In this document: positions 23,181 to 38,125 of the stretch, piece after piece
How the letters are laid out: each line of letters opens with the position of its first letter
Position numbering within the stretch: position 1 is the first letter of the stretch
Assembly (NCBI GenBank): GCA_013396995.1
Contig: VWZP01010938.1
Coordinates: 605,435 to 669,434 of the forward strand
Length of the DNA stretch: 64,000 bases
From: Dicaeum eximium
Lineage: Eukaryota > Chordata > Aves > Passeriformes > Dicaeidae
Reading direction: 5' to 3'
Translations under genes and position numbers: made by a program
Notes under the pieces: generated by a model
The model's database searches: none
What the model was told of the DNA's origin: nothing
The model's input: only the letters and a program-made list of their open reading frames with translations

Positions 23181-25599
23181 CTAAATTCTGTCTGATCACT
23201 CACTTATTGGAAGACTCATAAATCCATATGCATTAAGTCTACTCAATTAAGCTTCTCTTTGGTCTTAACTCTTTTGTGGCTTGAGTTTTAGACTGGATTT
23301 AATATTTCCTGCCATGCAAGGGAAACCTGTTGTGTGACAGAGGAGGGTGTTTGCCTGTGTCACCCAGCTTTGCATGACCCTCACACGACTAAGAGGCCAG
23401 GTTTTCTTTGTGCAGCCCCTACAAAAATAACCCCTGTCACTGAGGGAGGTTCACCTTTGCTGCATTCTGGTTTGCAGTGAGGTCAGAAAACCACAGTGTC
23501 AGTCTGTCCATACCCTGCCCACATCTTCATCCTCCACTCTTCCTCCCTCCGACTCTCTGGGTGGAGATGGGAGTACAGTGAGACATTGCTTACCAACCTT
23601 GGGGTCTGCACACAGCCTGTATTATCTGAGTGGTGACAGGAGCTTGACAGCAGCCCAGGTGAGGTCTGCCAGAGGGGAACCTGCTCCAGGCTCTGGCAGA
23701 TGGACAGGCTCTGCTCTAGGAATACCTGGGCCGGAGAATCGGGAGCTACACCATGGCCAAGGTGTTGGCTGAGCTCTCTGCAAAGCCTTTGGCAGGCTCT
23801 GAGCTCCAGAGAGGCTCTGGCATGGGCCTGGGAGATCGCTGGAGGCCAGGCATGGGCTTGGATGGCAGGAAGGAGGAGCAGGAGCTGGCACAGGCAGGCC
23901 CACGCTTGGCTGGCTGTGTAATCAGAGATGCCTGCTCGGCTCTGCTCCTGCCGTTCGGAAGAGCCAAAATTCATCTGACTGTGTGGAGAGAGACATTAAA
24001 AAACCTGATCTGTCAGCAAGGAGGGCTTGTGGGACTGGGTAGGAGGCTGAGTTGCACATAACTACCATACAGGTTGAGTGGCATCCAGCTGCTTTCCCTC
24101 AGGATGAGCAGCTCCAACAAACGGGGAGGAACGAGGGGTGCTGAACCTCCCTCTCACATGGGCACACACAAGCACTTCCATCATCCCCACAGCCAATTTC
24201 AATCCCTACATTCATCAACCCCATCCTGCTGATCACAGAACAGCATCTGACCCCTGCAGAGGCCTTAGCACAGATGCTCCCCAATGCAGATCCACACTGA
24301 GCTAATGTTTCAATCCAACACCTTTGATCTATTCTTGCTTTCATTCCATTCTTTTTTTTTCCCTCCTTAATCCTTTATAAAGCTTCACCAGCTCTCTCAG
24401 TGTCAACATCTTTGGCTACCAACGTGAAGGCAGCTCCCATTCTGCTCCCTTCTCTGGTAGCACCCAGAAGGAATTGTTATTTATTGCAAAAGGCCCCAGC
24501 ACAGATCCCACAGCGAGAAGGTCTTACTTATTTTCCAGTTCATTTGCTAATTAACTGCTTCCAGATGCAGCACAAAATACTTTTTGTGTTGTTTTGTTTT
24601 AATTCTCCATAATAACCCAGGGATAGACAATATTAAATGTTCAAGCAAGTGAGTTAAAAATAATTATTGGCGGGATGGGTGGTGGTTTGTTGGTTGGTTG
24701 GTTGTCTCAATCTATTTAGGAAGTAATTTATTTGTTGGATGCAAAAAGAGTTGAGAACTCTAATTTCCAGAATGAAAAAGTAACAACTCTATAAGGGGCC
24801 TTGCATTGCTTGGCTGTTTAAGCAAGCCAACTTATTTTGTATTAAGTGCCAAATTTGGGTGGTTATTAATTCATATATGCCTTGGTGACATGTGTTGCTC
24901 TGTGGTGAGACCCTCCAGCTTCCAAGAAAGCTTTTTCAAGGGCTGGAACAGCTTCAGCAATGGGAGGGATGAGTCTGGGGTTCTCTCCTTTGGTTCAATT
25001 TTTGCCTAGAACCAGAAGGATCAAAAAGATCTCTGTGGAGCCCAGGATCCAGCACTGGGGTCCTAAATTGTTCCATATAAAAATGAGTTCATCAGCCTCT
25101 CACAGCTGAGAAATACGAGACTTATCAATCACTCTGCCTCCAAAACACCTCAGCTCCCAAACCAGGGGTTCTGCTGGAGCTCAGGGTGTCCTCTCACACC
25201 TTCACCTGCCTTGCTCTTCAAACCAAGGCCCAGTTCCACGGTCACCATCTCAGCCACTGCCTCACTGCATTTCTTCATCTCCTCAAAACCTCACCCTGGG
25301 CTCTCTTTCCCATTCACTCTCTTGCTGCCTCTCCCAGCTCCCTAAAGCTGAACCCCAAACCTATGCAAGCAAGTTTCTTGCAAGAATAAGAAAGAAGTTT
25401 TGGATGAAATCAGAATAAGACTTCAGTCTGACTAAAATAAAAATACAATGTGGCACAGTGATATATTTAGGCACCAGAAATCCCTTTTGGATGTACTGTT
25501 CAGAGGGGGGAACACAGGATAGGAAAAATCATCTGGATGTGGCTGGGAGTATTCTCAGACATTCTGATCTTTAGATGATGGATGGATTCTCTTCCTGTC

Positions 25600-25880
25600 T
25601 TTCCTTAGCTGAGGAGTTGGAGGTACGAGAGCAGAGAGAGAGCAAAGAGTATTGCAGGGAAAACTACAACTCTTGTCTGACTGATCAATGGGATCAAGCA
25701 GAAGCTGTTTATTGCTTACATTACTACACGTTTATAGATTCTACAAACTACTAAGTACATACTTCTTGGTGCTTTTGTCTTGTTCACTCATTTCTGCCTG
25801 CATTTCTTCAGAGTATATGATTGGTTAAAATCTAGGTGTTTCACAGTCTTCTGTTATTTAGTTCTCTGTTGTTTAGTTTA
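25600..25880 (-). mobile_element. Solo LTR candidate, reverse orientation
   Basis: Read on the - strand it has a CCAAT motif (attgg near 25820 on +), then AATAAACAGCTTCTG as a polyadenylation signal (near 25705 on +) and a downstream U5-like block. It directly abuts the following CR1. Edges are uncertain. Confidence 0.5.
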
Positions 25881-26395
25881 GTGAGGCCACACCTTGAGTG
25901 CTGTGCCCAGTTCTGGGCCCTCAGTTTGGGAAGGGCCTTGGCCCTGCTGAGCACATCCAGAGGGGCAGCCAGGCTGGGCAGGGCTGGGAACACAAGGCCT
26001 GGGAGGGAGCCCTGAGGGAGCTGGGGGTGCTCAGCCTGGAGAAAAGGAGACTCAGGAGTGCCCTGAGCACTCTGCAATCCCTGAAAGGTGCCTGTGCCCA
26101 GCTGGGCTGGGGCTCTGCCTGCAGCAGCTCTGACAGAACCAGAGCTCACAGCCTCCAGCTGCACCCAGGGAAACACAGGCTGGGCAGCAGGGAGAAGTTT
26201 TTCACAGCAAGAGTGAGCAAGTTCTGGAATGTTCTGCCCGGGGAGGTGGTACAGGCACCATCCCTGGGTGTGTTTAACAAAGCCTGGATGTGGCACTCAG
26301 TGCCATGATCCAGTTGAGGTGTTGGGGCACAGGTTGGACTCAATGATCTTGAAGGTCTCTTCCAACCCAGGGATTCTGGGATTCTGTGTTTCTCA
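25880..26395 (+). mobile_element. CR1 LINE fragment, 3' 500 bp
   Basis: It follows the CR1 consensus from 'gtgaggccacaccttgagtg' through 'ctggagaaaaggagactcag' and 'ggaatgttctgcccgggga' to 'cccagggattctgggattct'. It is the longest well-preserved CR1 piece in the window. No reverse transcriptase frame remains. Confidence 0.9.
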
Positions 26396-26626
26396 TGGTC
26401 TTGGTATTCAGTTTCTCAGCCTCTTCTTTCCCAATTTAGTACAATTTATGCTTCAGTAGCCTTGATGAATTCTTGAGACTGATAGCAAACTTACAGGCGG
26501 GCTTGGCTGGTGCACACTAAGGCTTATCCCTCACAACTACACCGCAACAAAAGAGCGGGTGACAACAGGACACGTGACAGTGGCAAAAAGAGGGAAAGGG
26601 GAACAACTCCCTTTCTCCTTGCACAG

Positions 26627-26895
26627 GTCCCTGGCTACCGGCAGGAACGGGTGGAGAAGGGGCTGAAGCTCTTTGCCCAGCTCATCAACAACAAGGTGTT
26701 CCTGCTGACCTTCATCCGCACGCTGGAGCTGCAGCGCAGCTTCTCCATGCGCGACCGCGGCAACGTGGCCTCGCTCATCATGACGGGGCTGCAGGGCAAG
26801 CTGGAGTACGCCACCGACGTCCTCAAACAGCTCCTGGCCGACCTCATCGACAAAAACCTGGAGAGCAAGAACCACCCCAAGCTGCTGCTCCGTAG
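26627..26895 (+). CDS. PLXNA4: PLXNA4 exon w9: GAP domain, part 1
   Basis: It encodes 89 codons plus two bases of a split Arg. It includes VEKGLKLFAQLINNKVFLLT, the MRDRGNVASLIM block, KLEYATDVLKQLLADLIDKN and NHPKLLLR. The split LLLRR pair (CGT at 26891-26893, then AG|G across the intron) is the conserved Arg pair needed for plexin Rap-GAP activity. The exon is GC-rich. The acceptor is tctccttgcacag and the donor gtaagg. Confidence 0.98.
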
Positions 26896-29973
<3,078 letters not shown>

Positions 29974-31139
29974 TGACTGGAAAAACAGCTGCTTTAAAGC
30001 ATTTCTTCTTGGTGAGGATCAGTTGGGGTGAAAACTTCCCAGACAGAAAGTTGAAGGCTTTTTTTTTTGGAGCTTTTTTTCCTCCTTCTGGAAGGAGGTC
30101 ACTGCCTAATGGGAGATGGGCTATTTTCTGACCCAGGAAGAACAAAGAGGGACACTTTGTTAGAGAGGCAGCTTGTTGGTCCCTCTCTTGTAGAGCAGTG
30201 GGATCTAAGGGTCAGTGCGGAAATGGGAAGGATTTCAGAGCCTGACTGAGACCTGTGTGGAAAATGCTGTCCTTTTAGGAGCAGAATGAGGTCTCCATCA
30301 TGTGGTGACCCATTTTTCAGTGCAGACTGGAGGGAGAGCTCCTTCCACCCCAGCTCAGAGGCAATACTGAGACACAGCCCCACAAGGAGTGGAGGGAGAC
30401 CCATCAGCAAAGCTGTGTGAAAGAACTTGAGTGGAAGAATTGGGGGCACCTCCTGAGCCCTCTCATTCCTCCTGGAAGGTCCCCTTGGGGTTTGTGTAGT
30501 TTAAAAAGTCTTTTCAGTCTTTGAGCCCTGCCACTGACTGCTGAGGGATCCAATTTCCCCTGCAGGCCCACACTGAGCCTCAAGAATCACAATTGCCAAG
30601 CTCAGAGCCAGCCTTTTGGGAAAGAGCTGAGCTCTGCACCTCTTCCCCACTCCCACTGCAGCTGCTAAATATCCTCCCACCTCACATCCTCATTTGGACA
30701 GAATAACCACCTCTGCCAGGCAATTTGAGGCTTTACAAATAAACCTCAATCCCCCTGAGCCTTCTCCAGGCACGACCAGTTCAAGGACGAGCACATGGGA
30801 AAGTTCTGAAGGTCCCTGGAAGGTAATTTTCAGTGACTTCAGTATCAGATCCCTGCTTTCAGCTGAAAGGAAAGGATATAAGGAGGTGACTCTCTAAAGA
30901 GCTGCTTTTATAATAGGCTTTTTTCACCCCACTCAGCTACTTGTCTTCTTGCCTTAGCTTGAACAGAGGCCTGATAAGGGCAGGAGACAGGCACACAGAA
31001 GCAATATGCTGCTGGCAGATAAGCTAATTAAGTGGGAGACAGGTGTAGGGACTGAAAAAGGGGCCACTTTGCTTCTGATTATTAACTTGTTTTCGCTGGG
31101 ATTTACACCAGAGGAAAATGACCTCGCTCGTTGAGTTGG

Positions 31140-31205
31140 GACACGAGAGGAGAGGGCGAGGAGGGGAGGAAGAAGGGAGGGATGAAGGGGAAGGGAGGCA
31201 GGAGC
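31140..31205. repeat. GA-rich low-complexity tract
   Basis: About 65 bp are almost purely purine on the + strand, with several GGG/GGGG runs (cgaggaggggaggaagaagg and onward). Confidence 0.85.
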
Positions 31206-31639
31206 AGAAAGCTTGGGGTGCATGGCACTGAGGGAGGGCAGCAAAGGAGGAAAAGTGTGGGAAGAGGAGTGCAGAGAGTGGAAATGATAAGGAGAAATTA
31301 GGGACTGATGAGTTTTGCTGTGCCTGCCTGGGGCTGCTTTTTGCTGTCCTGTACTGGGCCCCACACTTCTGTCACCTCCACACAGGTCCAGGGGCACGTC
31401 TGGGCCTGAGCATTCCTGTTTGCCTGCAGCATGAGAGTGCTCAAGGAGTCTGTGGGCTCTGCCCAGACACCCAGGATGGGGCACCAGCCATCCATTTCCC
31501 TTTGAAAGCTGCTTCCAGGGCATTTGGGAGCCATCCAAATTCAACCTGCTCCACCAGGCCTGGTGGCAATCACTTGAACAGCCCCAGCATTACCAGGGAG
31601 CACCAACACCTTTGTCCCATGACAGGACACTCACAAGTC

Positions 31640-31960
31640 ACAGACTTAGCTGAGCTGGAGGGGACCCACAAGGATCATCAAGTCCAGCTCCTGGGGCTGC
31701 ACAGGACCATCCCCAAGGGTTCCTCCATGTGCCCAAGAGCTTTGTACCATCAAGTCCAACTCCTGGGGCTGCATGGGACCATCCCCAAGAGTCCTACCAT
31801 ATGCCTGAGAGCCTTGTACCATCGAGTCCAACTCCTGGGGCTGCACAGAATCATCCCCAAGGGTCCCTCCATGTGCCTGAGAGCTTTGTACCATCAAGTC
31901 CAACTCCTGGGGCTGCACAGGACCATCCCAAAGGGTCCTTCCATGTGCCCAGGGGCTGGC
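31640..31960 (-). repeat. 72-bp tandem repeat derived from a CR1 3' end
   Basis: Four copies of a 72-bp unit are in register, with the 'caagtccaactcctggggct' motif starting at 31679, 31751, 31823 and 31895. The first copy is preceded by 'ggacccacaaggatcat', so the unit is the reverse complement of the CR1-type tail also seen at about 13530-13605. The unit is a multiple of 3, which keeps a spurious frame open. Confidence 0.9.
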
Positions 31961-32135
31961 TGCACTCTGTAGAAGTGGAAGGTCACCTCTGATCCTGTGC
32001 TGTTGGAATAAACTGGTTCCCATTGCTGTATCCATCATGAGCGATTTGGGATGGCAAACCAAGGCTGGGATGCCCAGGTTGGAGTCTCAATTCTAGCCTG
32101 CAGTTTCACCTCATGGCTACCTCTCATCCCTGCAG

Positions 32136-32282
32136 GAGTGTGCTGGAGAGCCTCTCTTCTCCCTTTTCTGTGCCATCAAGCAGCAGATGGAGAAGGGCCC
32201 CATTGACTCCATCACTGGGGAGGCCCGGTACTCCCTGAGCGAGGACAAGCTCATCCGACAGCAGATCGACTACAAGACCCTG
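32136..32282 (+). CDS. PLXNA4: PLXNA4 exon w11: GAP part 1 end and link to RBD
   Basis: It encodes 49 whole codons, ECAGEPLFSLFCAIKQQMEK onward to RQQIDYKTL, in phase 0. GEPLFSLFCAIKQQMEKGP is the last helix of the first GAP half. ARYSLSEDKLIRQQIDYKTL leads into the Rho-GTPase-binding domain. The acceptor is tctcatccctgcag and the donor gtgagt. Confidence 0.98.
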
Positions 32283-32318
32283 GTGAGTGCTCTGGGCACC
32301 CCTTCCCTTGAGCTGGTC

Positions 32319-32843
32319 TGTGGGAATTAGTAAAGGCTTCCAGAAAGCTGTAAAGCAGGCCTCAGAACCAGAAAAGAACAGAAAACTTAGAGCTAAGCTG
32401 CAGCTGCAAAGTCTGGAAGTAGAAAAGTTACAATAGTACAGCAAGCAAGGACATGAAACAATGGCTTGAGTCTTAGGCCTGGTTAAGATAGACCTTAAGA
32501 GTGCAGAAAAATATGCCTAGCAAGATAGTAGAAGGTTTTAAGCTCAATAATGGAGTATTGTGTGTTGTTAATAGAAAGCATACAAGCAAGCATTGTGTGA
32601 AGCAGGTGTAGGTGTGTGCTTTCAGAACTGCCCAGAGCAACTGTCTGTAAGCTTTGGCAATGTGCTGTTGGCTGAAAAGTTTTCAAAGTGCTCTGTAACA
32701 AAGAAATCTTTGGCTGCTGCTGGCAAGATGTGAGCTGGTGCCATCTTGCCATTGTTTCAGCCATGGGATGAGACTGATGCTGCAATAAAGCTCAAGGAAC
32801 ATCTCCCAGCAGTCCTGTTCCTGTTTGTGAAAAACCACCAACA
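32319..32843 (+). mobile_element. Solo LTR candidate (ERV type)
   Basis: A block of about 525 bp begins TGTGGGAATTAG and ends CCACCAACA. It carries 'gcaataaagctcaaggaaca' (polyadenylation signal) about 60 bp before its end. This is the architecture of a solo LTR, starting only 37 bp after the exon w11 donor. No clear target-site duplication was found. Confidence 0.6.
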
Positions 32844-33084
32844 CACTGCTCCAGAATCTTCTGGCTAAAGGGCATTTAGAGAGCAGGAACCAGTGATTGA
32901 CCCTCTGGGATGATTTATTCTTGTATTTTAGTAGGGTAATGCTGCCTATTAGTAGGGTAAGGCTGACTATTAAAATTTAAAAATATGTCTCTCCAGTGAG
33001 GATTTCAGCATCAAGAAATAGTCAGAGGTACACAGTGCAGGGACCTATCTGTGGATATTCTCAGTTCAGTGGAAGAAAGAACAG

Positions 33085-33358
33085 AGATAATTTCTCCCAG
33101 GCTCGGCCTGGGAAACTTAGAGAAAAGAATTAAAACAATTATTATCTTATCCCTTGCACCTGGTGTTGTGAGGGATGTTTACAAGTAGGTGTTGTTCCTT
33201 TCTTGGCCAATAGTGCAAGAGAAGTCACCTAAAGACCAATCAGGTCTTAGATTCACCTCTATAAGAGTGTGATTTTCTATTAATAAATGCTTTTATGCTT
33301 TCTGAATCATGGAGACAATATGTCACCTTCGTCTGTCCCCTATGTCACTCGTGTAACA
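33085..33358 (+). mobile_element. Second LTR candidate
   Basis: Within about 270 bp there are two CCAAT motifs ('ggccaatagtgc', 'gaccaatcagg'), a TATA-like 'ctctataagag', an AATAAA ('attaataaatgcttttatgc') and a terminal 'gtgtaaca'. This promoter-to-poly(A) order is typical of an LTR. The 5' limit is not determined. Confidence 0.6.
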
Positions 33359-33867
33359 CCTATCAGGTCAGCTCTAGAGCTGGTGCAGCTCTTCCTCTTG
33401 GGAAAGCACAAGTCAAAGAAAAAGGAACTTGATTTAAAGATTTCAAGGGAAAGAAAACTAATCCCTGTCACTGAGCCATTTCCCTCAAAATGGAATTGTC
33501 TGCATGCTGCGAGATACACGTTGCATATGTGCAGCTTTAGCTTCTGCTCTGAGATTACACCCTCTTCCCACTTGATTAAAGAGCATCAATTAAAGAGCAT
33601 TAGATATCTCTTCTTAGTGTGTTTGTGGGCCTTCATTCCTCCCTGGATGCATTAAATCCACTGAGCCTCTAAGTCTCTGCTGGATGAAGAACACTTTCTA
33701 AGCCTTCAGTGATCCTTGTAATTTTTCTATTTCTCATCTTTATTCTCAGCGAGTCCCAAGTTTTAGGACAGTCAGAAGATGCTCTAAACTGATCAGATGA
33801 TTTTATTTACACTTTCAAATAGGGGACATTCACCTCACTTAGCTCCAGATACCTCTGTGTCCAATCA

Positions 33868-33935
33868 CAGAATCGTGGGATGGTTTTGGTTGGAGGGGAC
33901 CCTAAAGATCATTTAATTCCAAGTCTTAGACCTGC
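33868..33935 (-). mobile_element. CR1 LINE 3'-end stub, reverse orientation
   Basis: 'cacagaatcgtgggatggtt' and 'gttggaggggaccctaaag' are the reverse complement of the CR1 terminal segment. Confidence 0.75.
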
Positions 33936-34609
33936 CTTAGGCCTTAGCTCAGGTGGGCTGATGCTAGAAATGCCCCTTTGTGATCTTCAACTGCAGTCTA
34001 GAGCTGAGCTTTGATTGAATCCAAGTCTGATGATGGGGGTGGACTTAATTCTTAAATAAGGCCAGAGTTTTATTTTGCATATTAAAAACGTGACTTTCCT
34101 ACTGAATTGGCAGAGTGGTGCTTCTCTGCTGTTACATGTGGCTGTCTAAAATTTGAGAAGACTGATCACACATGGAGAAGATGAGCAGAAAAGAGAAAAA
34201 AATGCAGCCACAGAGTGATCACTTTCACTGAAGGAAATCCCCCTCGATCCTTTTAGGCTTGATCTAAAGCAGCCAGCAAAGGGTAGTAATTATACATCAG
34301 GCTGAACAAAGCTCTCCTCTGCTGGCTTTGTGCTGTTTGATGATAATCAGCTCTCCCTCTTACATCTCAAGAGCAGACAAATATATCCCGATAAGAATCT
34401 CAGCAGATTTACAGAGATCAGCTCTGGTGAAGGAGATTAGGAAGGAGCAGAATATGAATAGGATTGTTCTTCGTTTCTGTTTCTCTTTATTTCCGTTTTA
34501 TTTTGTCCTTCTTCTACCTTCCTTGAGTTGCCTGACATATTTTATTAAAAATATAGAGTAATAAAATAAAGCCAGAACTGATTCAGTGGGAATTCCAGCA
34601 GAAAAACAG

Positions 34610-34918
34610 AGAGAGACTATTTACAGAGGCCTGGAGTGACAAGACAAGAGGGAATGACTTCAAACTGAAAGAGAGTAGGTTTAGATTGGAAATTAGAAAA
34701 AAAAACCTTCCCTGTGAGGGTGCTGAGGCCCTGGCACAGGGTGCCCAGAGAAGCTGTGGCTGCCCCTGGATCCCTGGAAGTGTCCAAGGCCAGGTTGGAC
34801 AGGGCTTGGAGCAACCTGGGATGGTGGAAAATGTCCCTGCCCATGGCAGGGGGTTGGAATGAGATGATTTTTAAGGTTCCTTCCAACCCAAACCATTCCA
34901 GAATTCTATAATTCCGAG
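34610..34918 (+). mobile_element. CR1 LINE fragment, 3' end
   Basis: It runs from 'gaatgacttcaaactgaaag' through 'gaggccctggcacagggtg' and 'gtccctgcccatggcaggg' to 'cagaattctataattccg'. It is well preserved. Confidence 0.9.
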
Positions 34919-36375
34919 AATGCTTTCCTATGCTTGTCTTTTTTGGGGTCTTCCTCATTTTTCTCCATCAAACCTCACTGTATGAAAACTCCATGGAACA
35001 TTCCAGCCTAATATAGAGGCAAGGGAAGGATTTCTGTCCCTGGGACAGGAACTGCAGAGATGTCCTGGTCTCAGGAAAAACCACTCAAACTCAGAACCAG
35101 GGTCAGCATGTCAGTAATCACAAACTGTGCCTTTATTATTTAAATGCCACTAATGTCTAGTGGAAATCAGGGCTTAGCTGAGCCAAGCTTTGCATGTATA
35201 TAGATACTCAGAGACAGCTCATGGCTGGAAGAGCTGCAGATAAAAAAATGCCCAAGGATGGACTAAAAGGTCAGTAAACACAAATCCAGAGAAATGAGAT
35301 GTCCCAAGGTGACACAGAGTCAGTGGGAGAGCAGAACTTCTCCATGTGCTCCCACTCCCATTCCCATCCATGTTGACCCCACATCCTGATGGGACACAGA
35401 TCTCAGTGAGTGACAGAACAAGTTCTGGTATCCTCTCAGTGCCCAAATAGTCACACCCTGGAGTGACCCTGAAGCCCAAATGCAGGTGGTGGGTGATGGA
35501 GCAGCAGCACTGCATTTAGGAGATCCACATCACAAAACTTCCCTGGGAGTGACCAGTCCTGTGGGAACACAACCCAGGCCAGCATGGGGTCTCTTCCCCA
35601 CCAGCTGACACCAAAGATTGTGTTGAAGTCTCTGAGCAGCACTGCTGGAACAGTAGGATTTGATTCTGGAGAAAAGTTTCATGCTCTATATGAGAACAGC
35701 TGGAAAACTCCACTGGAAAGATGATGCAAAGCCTGGGCAATATATGCCAAAGCCACTGAGCTCTGGGAATGGGGTTGGCTTCCATAACTGGTGCTTGAAT
35801 TCCCTAAAATGTTGGAGGAAGACCCTTGAGAGTCATTGTATGAACATAGAGGTGTTTTGGGGTTTTCAGGGGTGGCCAACTGCCCCATCTGTCTTGGAGC
35901 ACAAGAACAGACCTTTGAAGAATTGCCTTCCCTGCTCCTTCCAGCTGAGCTGGAAAAGAGGAAAGCAAGGATTGCTGTAGTCAGGGTGTGAATGAGCTTG
36001 GTCCACTCAGGCAGAGTTTTCCTGACACCTCCTGAAGCGTTCCTGACACATCCCTGTGAAATTCAAGGATAATCCAGATCAAATAGCCATTGTCACCTTC
36101 CAGCTGGGTACTGGTGTGGGGACACTGGTCACAGCAGAGCAGCTCAGATAATTTTAAAGAACACCAAGAGCCTTCTGTGGGGAACTGTTCCAAAATCCAG
36201 CTGTCTGTATCAGAGATTTATCACACCACAGAGCTTGCCCTGACTGGCACCAGCTCATTTCAGCTGAGCCCAGACCACTGAGAGAAAGCTGAAGAGGAAC
36301 TTGGTCCCCAGAACCAGGTGTGACCCCAAAGAGCTGTCCCAGGCTGCCATCACTGCTCCATCTCCCTACAGGGGT

Positions 36376-36450
36376 GTGATAGAATAATTTAGGCTGGAAA
36401 ACATCTTTAAGATCATTAAGTCCAACCATAAACTAAACACCAGTGCAGGC
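36376..36450 (-). mobile_element. CR1 LINE 3'-end stub, reverse orientation
   Basis: 'agaataatttaggctggaaa' followed by 'aagtccaaccataaacta' is the reverse complement of a CR1 terminus. Confidence 0.75.
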
Positions 36451-37582
36451 TCTCAGGAGTCAGGTGAGATTTTCTGGATATACCCAAGAAGTTTGCAGAG
36501 GAAGAGGTTTCTGTGGACTGGGAATGGGCATAACCCAGGAGAGCAGCAGAGGGCAACACCAACTAATGACCTTCAACACTGGATTCATTTCAACAGTTTT
36601 ATGTACAATTCTGTGATCCTTTGAGACGAAAGATGCCCCAGAACTGTAAATCTGTGCTGTTATTATGATCTGAATTGATGCTTTTTCAATACTTCTGGAA
36701 GTGGCATACAAATAATGGCATTATGAGGTAATCAATATCTCCTATTTACATCTCCCCTTTCATGCAGCAAGATCACAGAGCTCTTTGTAAGCAATATCTT
36801 CACAAGTCCCTCTTAGCTGAGCACAACATCACCAAAGGGAGCCTGGTGAGGCAGTGTGTAATTAGACTGATGGGATTTCGCCCCATTTTTGAGTTCCCTC
36901 CTGCATTTTAGGAGGTGAAGATGGAAAGGGATGGGCAGTCCAGCACCTCTTGCATGCTACAGAAGGGAATTTAAGTCTAAGGCACCAAAACCAACATATC
37001 TGCACTTGTAAAAGTGCCACAGGAACATTTAATGACCATGTACAGCCTGGTGCATCACTGAACAACCCTTTCAAGTGCAAAGGTGTGCTAAGTTTATAAA
37101 ACTTTATAGACTTCACACTTGTGCAACCAGAAATGAGCAAAATGGTCAACAGAGACACGACCAAGGCTTAGCAGGAAGATTGCTGTTAAATACTCTGTGT
37201 TTAAGGTATCCCCCCTCACTACATGTTTTGCATTTACTCTTGGACAGAGTGGAGAAAATTAAATTTTCTTTGGGAGACAAGAGAGACCTCTCTAGTTGGG
37301 TTGATTTTCTTCTTCTGCATGTGAAAGCAAAGGTTGTTGATATTGGTTTGTGTTTCATTTTTTAAGAAGCCCTGCTTTTCAGATTAGTAACATTCTTTTG
37401 AGAAGGGTCTGCTCAGTTCCATGGCTGTGCAGATGGACAAATGTAAAGCCTTTCACTGGGATTATCAAAACCAGGCAGCAGTGCGAGGAGGCCACCCCTG
37501 AATTAGGTCACCTTGACATCTCAGTGAATATTTTTTACTGAAAGCACCAGAACCTCAGCTGGTGCTCATGGGTTTTCTGTTG

Positions 37583-37797
37583 TTAAGAAAGAAATTTTTC
37601 CCTGTGAGGGTGGGGAGGCCCTGGCACAGGGTGCCCAGAGCAGCTGTGGCTGCCCCATCCCTGGCAGTGTCCAAGGCTGGGTTGGATGGAGTTTGGAGCA
37701 ACCTGGGGCAGTAGAAGGTGTCCCTGCCCATGGCAGGGCATGGAATGAGGTGATCACTGAGGCCCCTTCCAACCCAAACCCTTCTGTGACTCCACGA
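37583..37797 (+). mobile_element. CR1 LINE fragment, 3' end
   Basis: It carries 'aggccctggcacagggtgcc', 'gtgtccctgcccatggcag' and a terminal 'cccttctgtgactccacg'. It lies about 170 bp upstream of exon w12. Confidence 0.9.
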
Positions 37798-37965
37798 TTA
37801 AACACAATGAAGACACCCCCACGTGAAACCACACCCTGTGCCCAAGTGAGGGAGGGAATACCCTCAGTACCCAGTTTTTGCACCTCTTGCAGGGTGCAGA
37901 GCCTGCAAGGGGGGCAGCCAGAGAGTTTCAGTGCCACTGTGACATGCGGGGTGCCTCTCTCTCAG

Positions 37966-38125
37966 GTGCTGAGCTGTGTGAACCCCGACAACGTGAACAG
38001 CCCCGAGATCCCGGTGAAGATCCTCAACTGCGACACCATCACCCAGGTCAAGGAGAAGATCCTCGATGCCATCTTCAAGAACGTGCCCTGCTCCCACCGG
38101 CCCAAAGCTGCTGACATGGACCTGG
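37966..38125 (+). CDS. PLXNA4: PLXNA4 exon w12: Rho-GTPase-binding domain, start
   Basis: It encodes 53 codons plus one base of Glu. VLSCVNPDNVNSPEIPVKIL is followed by NCDTITQVKEKILDAIFKNV and PCSHRPKAADMDL. This is the ubiquitin-like RBD inserted between the two GAP halves, which binds Rac1/Rnd-type GTPases in plexins. The VKILNCDTITQVKEKILDA strand-helix is highly conserved. The acceptor is cctctctctcag and the donor gtagga. Confidence 0.98.

Larger units (their letters stand above)
22723..26626 (+). other. Intron w8-w9
   Basis: The 3.9-kb intron has a reverse CR1 (22905-23180), a reverse LTR-like block (about 25600-25880) and a forward CR1 (25880-26395). The stretch 23180-25600 holds nothing I recognise. 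Confidence 0.7.
32283..37965 (+). other. Intron w11-w12
   Basis: The 5.7-kb intron has two LTR candidates close together (32319-32843 and about 33085-33358), followed by four CR1 pieces listed separately. 34920-36370 and 36450-37580 hold no recognised feature. Confidence 0.7.

Noticed and set aside
31502..31972. A 156-codon open frame on the + strand
   Set aside because: Kept open by the CR1-derived 72-bp array, with no resemblance to a protein family.
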